Assembly (NCBI GenBank): GCA_964502175.1
Contig: CAZCVE010000001.1
Location: 124,001-188,000 of the forward strand
Direction: 5' to 3'
Source of the DNA: JAFLCL01 sp964502175
Lineage (GTDB): Bacteria; Myxococcota_A; Polyangia; Polyangiales; Sandaracinaceae
DNA: 64,000 nt
Positions 52,761 to 61,002 of the stretch are shown one piece after another. The notes beneath the pieces were generated by a model, which saw only the letters and a list, made by a program, of their open reading frames with translations, did not search any database and had not been told where the DNA came from. Positions within the stretch are counted from its first letter, which is position 1. Every line of letters begins with the position of its first letter. Made by a program: the position numbers and the translations under genes.

Positions 52761-53699
52761 ATGAGCAAGAAGATCATCGCCGTCACCGGCGCGACCGGCG
52801 CCCAGGGCGGCGCGCTCGCCCGCGCCATCCTCGCTGACGGGACGTTCTCCCTCCGCGCGATCACGCGAAAGCCCGACAGCGACGCGGCCAAGGCGCTCGC
52901 CGCGGCCGGCGCCGAGGTCGTCGTCGCGGACATCGACGACGTCGCGAGCATGGAGAAGGCCTTCCGCGGCGCGCACGGCGCGTTCTGCCTGACGAACTTC
53001 TGGGAGCACTTCTCCGGCGAGAAGGAGACGCAGCAGGCGAAGAACCTCGCCGAGGCTGCGAAGGCCGCTGGTGTCGCGCACGTGGTCTGGTCGACCCTCG
53101 AGGACACGCGCCGCTTCATCGCGCTCGCGGACACCTCGATGCCGACGCTGCAGGGCAAGTACAAGGTCGTGCACTTCGACGCGAAGGGCGAGGCCGACGC
53201 GGCGTTCGCTGCGACCGGCGTCCCCACGACGTACCTCGCGACCTCCTTCTACTTCGAGAACTTCATCGGCTTCGGCGCAGGCCCCAAGCCCGGCCCAGAC
53301 GGCGTGCTCACGCTCACGATGCCGATGGGCAAGTCCGCGCTCCCGGGCATCGCGGTCGACGACATCGGCAAGTGCGCGCTCGCGATCTTCGAGGGCGGCG
53401 CGCAGTACTTCGGCAAGTACATCACCATCGCCGGCGACCGCCTCACGGGCGCAGAGATGGCGGCCGCGTTCGCGAAGGCGCTCGGCAAGGAGGTCCGCTA
53501 CTTCGACGTGCCGGCCGACGTGTACCGAGGCTTCGGCTTCCCGGGCGCCGAGGACATGGGGAACATGTACCAGTTCAAGCGCGACTACCCCGACGCCTTC
53601 ACCGCGCCGCGCGATCCGGCCGTCGCGCGCGCCCTCTACCCCGGCATGCAGTCTCTCGATCAGTGGCTCGCCGTGAACATCTCCCGCGTGCCCATCTGA
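52761..53699 (+). CDS. NmrA-family NAD(P)-binding protein
   Basis: A 312-aa Rossmann-fold protein of the NmrA/HSCARG-like atypical SDR group. T-G-A-T-G-A-Q-G-G (residues ~9-17) binds the dinucleotide. The usual SDR Tyr-x3-Lys is not conserved in the standard form, as in NmrA sensors of NAD(P) redox state. Strong ribosome binding site AAGGAG before the ATG. It lies 100 bases after the kinase and may be separately transcribed. Confidence 0.9.
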   Translation: MSKKIIAVTGATGAQGGALARAILADGTFSLRAITRKPDSDAAKALAAAGAEVVVADIDDVASMEKAFRGAHGAFCLTNFWEHFSGEKETQQAKNLAEAAKAAGVAHVVWSTLEDTRRFIALADTSMPTLQGKYKVVHFDAKGEADAAFAATGVPTTYLATSFYFENFIGFGAGPKPGPDGVLTLTMPMGKSALPGIAVDDIGKCALAIFEGGAQYFGKYITIAGDRLTGAEMAAAFAKALGKEVRYFDVPADVYRGFGFPGAEDMGNMYQFKRDYPDAFTAPRDPAVARALYPGMQSLDQWLAVNISRVPI

Positions 53700-53770
53700 T
53701 CCGCGCCTCCGGCGCTGCGGTGCGTTCACGTGCCCGCAGCGCCGTCCGGCGATAAAGACGCGCCTCGGTC

Positions 53771-55258
53771 ATGAAGCGCTATCTCGTCCAGACGCACGGC
53801 TGCCAGATGAACGTGCACGACAGCCGTCGCATCGAGGAGGTCCTCGCCAAGGAGGGCTACGAGCGCACGGACGACTCGCAGCTCGCGGATCTCATCGTCG
53901 TCAACACGTGCAGCGTGCGCGAGAAGGCCGAGCACAAGCTCCTCTCGCTGCTCGGCACGATGAAGCCGCTCAAGGAAGAGCGGCCGAACCTGGTGCTCGC
54001 GGTGGCGGGCTGCGTCGCGCAGCAAGAGGGCGCCAAGCTGCTCTCGCGCGTGCCGCACGTCGACATCGTGCTCGGCCCCGACAACATCGCGGAGCTGCCG
54101 GGGCTCGTCTCGCACGTCGAGCGCGAGAAGACCTCGATCGCGCGCACGGTCTTCGATGTCCACGACCCGCGCTTCCTCGACGCGGGCGCGGAGCTGTCGC
54201 TCCGTGATCGCGAGGTGAGCTCGTTCGTCACCGTGATGAAGGGCTGCAACGAGCGCTGCACGTTCTGCATCGTGCCGACCACGCGCGGCCCCGAGCGGTA
54301 CCGCAGCGCGCGCGAGGTGATCGACGAGATCCGCGCGCTGGCGCGAGGCGGCGTGAAGGAGATCACGCTCCTCGGTCAGACCGTCAACTCGTGGCACGCC
54401 CCCGGTGAAGACTCGGACGATCCCGACGACGAGCACGGAAACCCGAGAAACATGGGCGAATCGAAGTTCGCCCAGCTCCTGCGTGACATCGCGCGCGAGG
54501 TGCCCGAGCTCGTCCGTCTCCGCTACACGTCGCCACACCCGCGTCACGTCACCGACGCGCTCGTGCGCGCGCACGCCGAGCTCGACGTGCTGCCGGCGCA
54601 CGTGCACCTGCCGGTCCAGTCCGGCTCGAACCGCGTGCTCAAGCGCATGCTGCGTCGCTACACGCGCGAGCACTACGTCGCGCGCGCCGCCGCGCTCAAG
54701 GCGTCACGCCCGCGCTTCACGCTCTCGACCGACTTCATCGTCGGCTTCCCCGGCGAGACCGAGGCCGACTTCCAAGAGACGCTCTCGCTCGTGCACGAGG
54801 TCGGCTTCTCCGCGGCGTTCTGCTTCAAGTACTCACCGCGCCCGCACACGCCCGCGCTCAAGCTCGAAGACGACGTCACCGAAGACGAGAAGGACGATCG
54901 CCTCGCGCGCCTCTTCGCGGCAGTGGAGGTGACCCAGCGCGCGAACCTCGCGAGCCTCGTCGGCACCCGCACGACCGTGCTCGTCGAAGACCTCGGTCGC
55001 GAAGGCGACGACGGAATCGCCCGCTGGAAGGGCCGATCCGAGCGTCACGAGATCGTGCACCTCGAAGCTCCGCCCGGCCTCGACCTGCGCGGCGCCATGG
55101 TGACGGCGCAGATCGATCGCGCCAACGCGCACTCCCTGATGGGCCGCGCCGAGGGAGATCTCTCGCACCTGCCCCCGCGCCTCGCGCAGGTGATCGCGCA
55201 CGCGACCAGCACGACGACCGACGCGCGACGGCGCCTGCCGGTGACGCGGTCGGCATGA
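53771..55258 (+). CDS. miaB: tRNA-2-methylthio-N6-dimethylallyladenosine synthase MiaB
   Basis: A 495-aa methylthiotransferase that adds the 2-methylthio group to i6A37 of tRNAs. The N-terminal UPF0004 domain contributes C11, C47 and C81 to an auxiliary 4Fe-4S cluster; the radical SAM motif is C159-x3-C163-x2-C166 (G-C-N-E-R-C-T-F-C). Other motifs: L-L-G-Q-T-V-N-S, D-F-I-V-G-F-P-G-E-T, V-Q-S-G-S-N and a C-terminal TRAM-like domain. The RimO branch is less likely because N-T-C-S-V-R-E and R-Y-T-S-P-H-P are MiaB-like. ATGA overlap with the VanZ gene. Confidence 0.94.
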   Translation: MKRYLVQTHGCQMNVHDSRRIEEVLAKEGYERTDDSQLADLIVVNTCSVREKAEHKLLSLLGTMKPLKEERPNLVLAVAGCVAQQEGAKLLSRVPHVDIVLGPDNIAELPGLVSHVEREKTSIARTVFDVHDPRFLDAGAELSLRDREVSSFVTVMKGCNERCTFCIVPTTRGPERYRSAREVIDEIRALARGGVKEITLLGQTVNSWHAPGEDSDDPDDEHGNPRNMGESKFAQLLRDIAREVPELVRLRYTSPHPRHVTDALVRAHAELDVLPAHVHLPVQSGSNRVLKRMLRRYTREHYVARAAALKASRPRFTLSTDFIVGFPGETEADFQETLSLVHEVGFSAAFCFKYSPRPHTPALKLEDDVTEDEKDDRLARLFAAVEVTQRANLASLVGTRTTVLVEDLGREGDDGIARWKGRSERHEIVHLEAPPGLDLRGAMVTAQIDRANAHSLMGRAEGDLSHLPPRLAQVIAHATSTTTDARRRLPVTRSA

Positions 55259-55731
55259 CCGGCCGCGAGCCGAGCGCCGCGCCGCGCGATCGACCGACGC
55301 TGCGTGACCTCGTGCTCGCGTGGCTGCCGGCCGCTGCGTACATGGGGCTCATCTGGGCCGTCAGCTCGCTCGAGGCGCCCACGTTTCCCACGGCGTCGTT
55401 TCCGCTGCGGGACAAGGGCGTCCACGCCGTCGAGTACGGAGTGCTCGGCTTCCTCCTCGCGCACGCGTGCCTGCGGACGTTCCGCGATCGCGCATCGGCC
55501 CGCGTCGCGATGTTCGCCGTGCTGTCCGGCGTGCTCTGGGGCGTGCTCGACGAGATCCACCAAGCCTTCGTCCCCGGTCGCTCCGCCGATCTGCTCGACC
55601 TCGTCGCCGACTCGGTCGGCGTGGCGATCGGCACCGTCGCGCGCACCTTCCTCCATCACGTCGCGCATCGCCGGCGCGCTTCCGCCACGAGCCACTCCGC
55701 CACGAGCAATTCCTCTGGGAGCACCGCATGA
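55255..55731 (+). CDS. VanZ-like membrane protein
   Basis: A 158-aa small integral membrane protein with the VanZ-family signatures: K-G-V-H-A-V-E-Y-G-V-L-G-F-L-L and D-E-I-H-Q-A-F-V-P-G-R-S-A-D-L-L-D-L-V-A-D-S-V-G. VanZ of enterococci confers low-level teicoplanin resistance; most bacterial VanZ-like proteins are of unknown function. It sits between miaB and a gamma-carbonic anhydrase with ATGA overlaps on both sides. Confidence 0.9.
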   Translation: MTGREPSAAPRDRPTLRDLVLAWLPAAAYMGLIWAVSSLEAPTFPTASFPLRDKGVHAVEYGVLGFLLAHACLRTFRDRASARVAMFAVLSGVLWGVLDEIHQAFVPGRSADLLDLVADSVGVAIGTVARTFLHHVAHRRRASATSHSATSNSSGSTA

Positions 55732-56258
55732 GCCACATCTTCCCGTACCGCGGCACCCACCCACGCCTCGCCGCCAGCGTGTTCGCGGCGCCGAGCGCCT
55801 CCGTCATCGGGGACGTCGAGATCGGCGAGGAGTCGTCGATCTGGTACGGCGCGGTGCTGCGCGGTGATGTGATGCCGATCCGCATCGGCGCGCGCACCAG
55901 CATCCAAGACAACAGCGTCGTCCACGCCACGGGCGGATGGCACGACGCGACCGTCGGCGACGACTGCACCATCGGTCACGGCGTGATCCTCCACGGCTGC
56001 CGCGTGGGCCACCGCGTGCTCGTGGGCATGGGCACGATCGTCCTCGACGCCGTCGAGATCGGCGACGACGTGATGATCGGCGCCGGCTCGCTCGTCACCG
56101 CGCGCACGAAGATCCCCGCGGGCATGCTGGCGCACGGACGTCCCGCGAAGGTGGTCCGCGAGCTCACGGCCGAAGAACGCGAGCGGATCATGGAGGCCTC
56201 GACCCTCTACCGTCGCTACGGCCGCGAGCACCGCGAGTCGATCGAGGCCGTGCGCTGA
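55728..56258 (+). CDS. Gamma-class carbonic anhydrase-like protein
   Basis: A 176-aa left-handed beta-helix (hexapeptide-repeat) protein of the gamma-carbonic anhydrase/YrdA/PaaY type. Zinc-site histidines are visible at H66 (S-V-V-H), H84 and H89 (G-H-G-V-I-L-H). A C-terminal helix follows the beta-helix. Whether it has carbonic anhydrase activity or is a YrdA/CaiE-like relative cannot be told. Last gene of the miaB-VanZ chain. Confidence 0.92.
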   Translation: MSHIFPYRGTHPRLAASVFAAPSASVIGDVEIGEESSIWYGAVLRGDVMPIRIGARTSIQDNSVVHATGGWHDATVGDDCTIGHGVILHGCRVGHRVLVGMGTIVLDAVEIGDDVMIGAGSLVTARTKIPAGMLAHGRPAKVVRELTAEERERIMEASTLYRRYGREHRESIEAVR

Positions 56259-56293
56259 CATCGACGCACCGTTCGGCGGGGGCGCCACGCGGC

Positions 56294-56415
56294 GGGGTTG
56301 CGAAGCAACCCCAGGAGCGGGAGTCGAGGGAGGAGTCTTCGACGACCGAGCGACGCGGGGTCCGGGGGCGCTCGAGCCGCTCGAGCCCCCGAGCCGCGCC
56401 GAAGGCGCGAGGAGC
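56294..56415. repeat. Cluster of strong hairpins between gamma-CA and the vWA lipoprotein
   Basis: Within a 208-base intergenic stretch: GGGGTTGC (56294-56301) / GCAACCCC (56305-56312) with a GAA triloop; CGGGGGC / GCCCCCG around 56363-56391 with CTCGAG inside; and CGCGCC-GAA-GGCGCG near 56396-56410. The GAA and GTT triloops recall the hairpins at 47.9 kb. Likely a transcription end or a genome-wide intergenic repeat family. No gene seen here. Confidence 0.5.
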
Positions 56416-56466
56416 CAGGCACGATGATCGCTTGCGGCTGGGGCCGTGGCACACTCACGCTCACTC

Positions 56467-57627
56467 ATGGGACGCGCACGCACGCTCGCCGCACCGCCGT
56501 CGGTGCTCGCCCTCACGCTCGCTGGCGCGCTCGCGGGATGCGGCGCGAAGACCGGCCTCGAGATCGACGAGTTCGACGCGCCCATCGACGCGCCGCACAT
56601 CGACGTCGGTCGCGACACGGGGCCCGACGCGCCCGACGCGCCGATCTGTGAGCCGGGCACGTTCCCGATCGAGCCCGCGCGCGCGGACATGATGCTCGTC
56701 ATCGATCGCTCGGGCTCGATGCGCCTCGGCTTCGACGGCTCCGAGGACCTGCCCGAAGAGCTGTGGCGCTGGACCTTCCTCCGCAGCGCCGTGGCTGCCT
56801 CGCTGCCGAGCCTCGGCGATCGCGTGCGCGTCGGCGCCAAGCTCTATCCTGACCCGATCCCTCCCGACGTGATCGAGGTGACCGCCGAGATCGCGTGCAG
56901 CTCCACCGACGGTGTCGACGTGCGCCCCGCCGTGTCCTCGACGCCGGCGATCCTCGCGGCAATCGACGCGTTCCCGCCGATCGGCGGCACGCCCACGGTC
57001 GAAGCGCTCATCGACGCACGCGAGGCGCTCGCCGACTCCACCGAGGGGCGTCGCTTCATCGTCATCGCGACCGACGGTGGCCCCAACTGCAACCCCCGCG
57101 TCGGCGCCGACCCGCGCACGTGCACGTGCACGAGCGCCCGCGAGGCGTGCCTGCGTCCCGACGAGGGCATCTACTCGTGCGTCGATGATCCGCGCATGAC
57201 CAACGAGCTCGACGCGACGAACACACGCTTCGGCATCCCGGTGTTCATCATCGGCATCCCCGACGGCAGCCGCCCCGACCTCACCGACTACCTCGACCGC
57301 ATGGCCGTCGCAGGAGGCCGCGCCCGCACGGTCCCCGGGGAGCGCGCGTTCTACTCCGCGCGCTCGGAGATCGAGCTCCGCGACGCGTTCGACCAGATCA
57401 CCGGCTCGATCAGCCGCTGCGCCTTCATCAGCCCCTCGGTGCCCACCGACGAGACGCAGTTCTTCGTGTCGGTCGACGGCGTGCGCCTCTCGCGCAGCGA
57501 CGTGGACGGCTGGACGTGGACCAACACCGCGCGCGGCGAGCTCGAGCTCCACGGCGACGCGTGCGAGCGCGCCAACCGCCCAGGCGCGATCGTGGAAGCC
57601 ATCGTCGACAACTGCCCCGACACCTGA
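56467..57627 (+). CDS. Lipoprotein with von Willebrand factor A domain
   Basis: A 386-aa lipoprotein (lipobox L-A-G-A-L-A-G-C). A short Asp/Pro/Ala-rich linker precedes a vWA domain of about 270 residues with an intact MIDAS: D-R-S-G-S-M (DxSxS) near residue 79, Thr at G-G-T-P-T-V and the Asp of A-T-D-G-G. Several Cys pairs (C-T-C-T-S-A-R-E-A-C) are inserted. Such domains bind protein ligands through Mg2+. Probably surface-exposed; common in Sandaracinus-type myxobacteria. Confidence 0.9.
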   Translation: MGRARTLAAPPSVLALTLAGALAGCGAKTGLEIDEFDAPIDAPHIDVGRDTGPDAPDAPICEPGTFPIEPARADMMLVIDRSGSMRLGFDGSEDLPEELWRWTFLRSAVAASLPSLGDRVRVGAKLYPDPIPPDVIEVTAEIACSSTDGVDVRPAVSSTPAILAAIDAFPPIGGTPTVEALIDAREALADSTEGRRFIVIATDGGPNCNPRVGADPRTCTCTSAREACLRPDEGIYSCVDDPRMTNELDATNTRFGIPVFIIGIPDGSRPDLTDYLDRMAVAGGRARTVPGERAFYSARSEIELRDAFDQITGSISRCAFISPSVPTDETQFFVSVDGVRLSRSDVDGWTWTNTARGELELHGDACERANRPGAIVEAIVDNCPDT

Positions 57628-57670
57628 AGGCAACCCGCGCCCGACGGGGCGCCGCGCGATTGTGGCCGCC

Positions 57671-57691
57671 ATGTAGCCATGGTAGCCACAT
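57671..57691. promoter_or_regulatory. Candidate operator of the toxin-antitoxin operon
   Basis: ATGTAGCCAT-G-GTAGCCACAT is an imperfect 21-bp palindrome (16 of 21 positions symmetric) and contains GTAGCCA twice as a direct repeat. It ends 3 bases before the antitoxin ATG at 57695. Phd/YefM antitoxins bind such sites to repress their own operon; the call is by position and symmetry only. Confidence 0.5.
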
Positions 57692-57694
57692 GGG

Positions 57695-57994
57695 ATGAAC
57701 GTCTCCGTGCGCGACTTGAAGAACTCCCTCAGCGAGCACCTCGCGCGCGTCCGGCGTGGAGAGCGCGTGATCGTGACCCTGCGCGGCCGACCCATCGCCG
57801 AGATCTCGCCCGCCGTCGAGCCGTCGCAGCTCTCGGAAGAAGAGCGGCTGCAACGCCTCGCAGACGCCGGCGACCTCACGCTCGGAAAGCGCGACCCGGG
57901 GTCCGATCACGATTTTGCGCCGGTCCCGCTGAAGGCGAACCGCGGTCGCCCACGACGAACCGCGTCGCAGATCATCCTCGAGGATCGCGAGTGA
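57695..57994 (+). CDS. Phd/YefM-family antitoxin
   Basis: A 99-aa antitoxin of the prevent-host-death type: M-N-V-S-V-R-D-L-K-N-S-L-S-E-H-L-A-R-V-R-R-G at the start and V-I-V-T-L-R-G-R-P-I-A-E-I. The longer acidic/basic C-terminal part should wrap the PIN toxin. It overlaps the toxin gene by GTGA (shared 4 bases), the standard layout of type II modules. Confidence 0.92.
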   Translation: MNVSVRDLKNSLSEHLARVRRGERVIVTLRGRPIAEISPAVEPSQLSEEERLQRLADAGDLTLGKRDPGSDHDFAPVPLKANRGRPRRTASQIILEDRE

Positions 57995-58416
57995 TCTACT
58001 ACCTGGACAGCAGCGTTCTCGTGAAGCGCTTCGTCCGCGAGGAAGGATCGCCGCGCGTCCGGCAGCTCGCGCGTACGGCGAGGATGGCGACGTCGACTCT
58101 CGCGGGCGTGGAGGTGCGCTCCGCCATCGCACGACTCCGCCGGGAGGGGCTCCTGGACGACGCGGTGGCTCAGCGCGCGCTGCAGCGAGTGGAGCTCGTC
58201 TGGTCCGAGCTGCTGACGGTGGAACCACGAGGAAAGACCGTGGTCTTGGCTGGGCAGCTCGTCGGCCGCCATCCGCTGCGTGCGTATGACGCCGTTCACC
58301 TGGCGTCGGCCCTCCGTCTCTCGGAAGACGCCGGCGTCGCCGTGACGTTCGCGTGCGTCGACGGCGCGCTGACACGCGCAGCGAAGGCGGAGGGGCTTCG
58401 CGTACTCGGCGTTTGA
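57991..58416 (+). CDS. VapC-type PIN-domain toxin
   Basis: A 141-aa PIN-domain ribonuclease. The acidic quartet is intact: D6 (Y-L-D-S-S), E41 (G-V-E-V), D100 (A-Y-D-A-V-H-L-A) and D114 (A-C-V-D-G-A-L). These coordinate Mg2+/Mn2+ in RNA cleavage. GTG start at 57991 overlapping the antitoxin stop. Pair Phd-VapC with an upstream operator-like palindrome. Confidence 0.95.
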   Translation: MIYYLDSSVLVKRFVREEGSPRVRQLARTARMATSTLAGVEVRSAIARLRREGLLDDAVAQRALQRVELVWSELLTVEPRGKTVVLAGQLVGRHPLRAYDAVHLASALRLSEDAGVAVTFACVDGALTRAAKAEGLRVLGV

Positions 58417-58419
58417 TGA

Positions 58420-59022
58420 TCAGTTCATCCGCTCGCGGTCTTTGTCGGCCTGCTTCTTCTTCGCGGCCTCGATCGTCTCCCACATCGCGCGATCCTTCGC
58501 GGCCCAGCGGTCCTCCGCGACCTTCTTCGTCGCGCCCGACGCGCGGCGCAGGCGGAAGAGCGTCCACGCCTTGTGGCCGTCGAGGCCTCGAATGGGCACG
58601 AGGTTGAAGCCGATCATCAGCCCATTGGCGAGCACGAGCGACACGTAGAGATCGTCCGAGAGGCGGCCCGCCGGCAGGTAGGTGACGAGCACCACACCGA
58701 GCACGAAGAACGGGAGCTGCGCCGCGACTCCGCCCCACGCGATCCACGCCTCGTCGAGCGCGCTGCCTCCATCGTGGCTGCAGTAGCCGCCCATGCCGTG
58801 CATGCGGATCGCGTGGCTGCGCAGACCTCGCCAGTGCACGACCAGCGCGTGCCCGATCTCGTGCACCGCGAGGATCACGAGCGCGAGCAGGAACGCGACA
58901 GGCGTGTAGCAGCGCGTCATCACCGGAAAGAGCGGCAGAGACCAGTGGAGCTCGAAGCGCAGCGTCTCCGACGTGCGGAGCACCCAGCAGCCGTCCTCGA
59001 AGAAGCTCCTCTCGCTGGCCAT
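58420..59022 (-). CDS. M50-family site-2-protease-like membrane metallopeptidase
   Basis: A 200-aa membrane protein with H54-E-I-G-H58-A-L in a membrane helix and the second metal motif N-L-V-P-I-R-G-L-D-G (the N-P...D-G signature). These define the site-2 protease fold. About four membrane segments; no PDZ domain. The C-terminal Lys/Arg/Glu-rich helix is cytoplasmic. Convergent with the toxin gene, 3 bases apart. Confidence 0.9.
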   Translation of the reverse strand: MASERSFFEDGCWVLRTSETLRFELHWSLPLFPVMTRCYTPVAFLLALVILAVHEIGHALVVHWRGLRSHAIRMHGMGGYCSHDGGSALDEAWIAWGGVAAQLPFFVLGVVLVTYLPAGRLSDDLYVSLVLANGLMIGFNLVPIRGLDGHKAWTLFRLRRASGATKKVAEDRWAAKDRAMWETIEAAKKKQADKDRERMN

Positions 59023-59165
59023 TGGCCCCGAGGGTAGCAGCGGGCTCTCGCTCCATCGGGTCGAACGCGGGGACGGCGCTCCAGCGCCCGCCCATCACTT
59101 CGTACCGGGTCATTCGAGTACGCTCGCCACGGTCACGAAGTCCACAGTCGTGGCCACGAGGAACC

Positions 59166-60996
59166 ATGCGGGCCTTTCTCTCCCTCGTCGTGCTCTTCGC
59201 GTTCCTCGCGGTGAGCGCGCCCCAGCACGCAGACGCGACGTGCTTCTGCATGATGCGGATGCCGCCTCCGCCGTCGGCCACCACGCAGCAGCGCGGGATC
59301 GCCGACGACCCCAGCTACAACCCCGCGTCCGCCGTGGTGATCGCGCGCGAAGGTCGACGCACCGTGCTCACGATCGAGGCCGCCTACCGAGGGCCCGCCG
59401 TCGAGCTCTCGCTCGTGGTGCCCATCCCGAGCGCGGTCGGTCGAGAAAACGTTCGCACCGTGAGCGGCACCGCGTTCCGTCGCCTCGATCAGCGCACCGC
59501 GCCGCGCGTGCGGCACGTGTTCCCGCCGTGCCCGCCGCGACCGCGCATGGTCGGGGCCACGGCCGAGAGCGCCGGCGGCGGTAGCGGCGCAGGGTTCGGC
59601 GGGGGACGCACCGAGGCCGAGCGCGTGATGGACGAGTTCGGCGTCGACATCCAAGACGAGTGGCCGGTGGACGAGTACGACGTGACGCTGCTCGGCGCCG
59701 ACCAGTCGACGGGCCTCCTCGCGTTCCTCCGCGAGCGCGGCCTCGAGCTGCCCGACGCGTCCGTCACGATGCTGCGCGGCTACATCGAGAGCGGCCATCG
59801 CTTCGTGCTCTTCACGGTCGATCCGTCGCGCGCGCAGCGCCTCGGCGAGACGATGATGCTCTCTCCGATCCAGCTCGAGTACGAGTCGGACGAGCTGCGC
59901 GTGCCCGTGCGGCTCGGCACGCTCAACAGCCCGGGTGAGCAAGAGCTCTTGCTCTACATCATCTCGCGCGAGGGTCGCTTCGACGTCGCCAACCGCCCGT
60001 CGGTCCTCGCGCCGACGGACCTGCGCATGCGGCCCGACGCGCGGGGCAGCTTCGCCGAGCTCTACACGGCGATCACCGACGAGGTGTTCCGTCAGACGCC
60101 CGGCGCCGCGATCACCGAGTACGTGCACCCGGTCGGCACGCACGTGAGAGAGAGCGAGATCACGCCGTTCGTCGGCCGGAGCGCGCTCGGCGAGGGCGAC
60201 CGAAGCGCCCGCGGGTTCGGCGTGGGCGCCTCGCTGCCCCGTCGAACGATCTCCCGCATCCGGCATCGCTACGGCACGAACCTCGCCGACGATCTCTCGC
60301 TCAGCCAGGCCGAGCCCGTGCGCCTCACGCGTCGCTGGTCGCGCTGGCCGCAGCTGCGAGTGCGCACGCGCGAGGGCAACAATGGCTTCCACGTGCAGTA
60401 CATCGTCGAGCACACCCAGCGCTGCGTCTCCGATCAAGCGCAGCGCTGGATGGCCCGCCGCTACGCGACCGCAGAGTCGATGTGGGAGTCACGCCACGAC
60501 GTGTGGCCGGGAGAGATCCTCCTCGATCCCATCGAGTCGCTCGGCATCGAGCCGCGCTCCACCGCGCCCGCAGGCTGGCCACCTCCCCCGCCCGCGCCGC
60601 CCGCCGTCGCGACCGCGCCGACGACGCCGGACCGACTGGCACNNNNNNNNNNNNNNNNNNNNNNNNNNNNNNNNNNNNNNNNNNNNNNNNNNNNNNNNNN
60701 NNNNNNNNNNNNNNNNNNNNNNNNNNNNNNNNNNNNNNNNNNCCTCCAACGGACTGGCACCCTCCAACGGACTGGCACCCTCCAACGGACTGGCACCCTC
60801 CAACGGACTGGCACCTTCGACCCCACAGGCACCCTCGGTCCCTCAGCCGAACGTGCGCACCAATGGCCCTTCCGCCGAAGCGGAGCCTTCCGGCATGTGC
60901 AGCACGCACGCGCCTCGTCGGGATTCCTACGCCTTCGTCCTCCTCACGCTCGGCGCAGCCGCCATCGCGTGGCGGCGGCGACGACGACGACACTGA
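59166..60996 (+). CDS. DUF2330-like protein with repeat linker and MYXO-CTERM-like anchor, interrupted by an assembly gap
   Basis: Starts at ATG 59166 with GAGGAA upstream; signal peptide (residues 1-24, ending A-D-A). The main part resembles DUF2330: A-T-C-F-C-M-M-R, a Pro-rich strand, P-V-E-x-L-S-L-V-V-P-I-P and E-Y-V-H-P-V. It runs into a run of 100 N (60643-60742). After the gap the matching frame is shifted: S-N-G-L-A-P repeated four times (18-bp units), then a tail C-S-T-H-A-P followed by a membrane helix (Y-A-F-V-L-L-T-L-G-A-A-A-I-A-W) and six Arg: a MYXO-CTERM-like sorting anchor. The pre-gap codons for L-A are in phase with the repeat, so one continuous protein is very likely. The gap length is arbitrary and breaks the frame. 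Confidence 0.85.
60643..60742. other. Assembly gap, exactly 100 N
   Basis: A gap of exactly 100 N, a conventional placeholder length, sits inside an 18-bp tandem repeat of the DUF2330/MYXO-CTERM gene. The real distance is unknown but must keep the 18-bp register on both sides. Confidence 0.98.
60743..60814 (+). repeat. Four perfect 18-bp tandem repeats at the edge of the gap
   Basis: The unit CCTCCAACGGACTGGCAC occurs four times without mismatch; a related fragment (GACCGACTGGCAC) lies left of the gap. It encodes S-N-G-L-A-P in the reading frame of the C-terminal anchor. Short-read assemblers typically break in such repeats. Confidence 0.95.
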
Positions 60997-61002
60997 TCTC
61001 TC

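Noticed and set aside
60743..60814. CRISPR-like repeat at the gap
   Set aside because: Tandem 18-bp coding repeat with no spacers.
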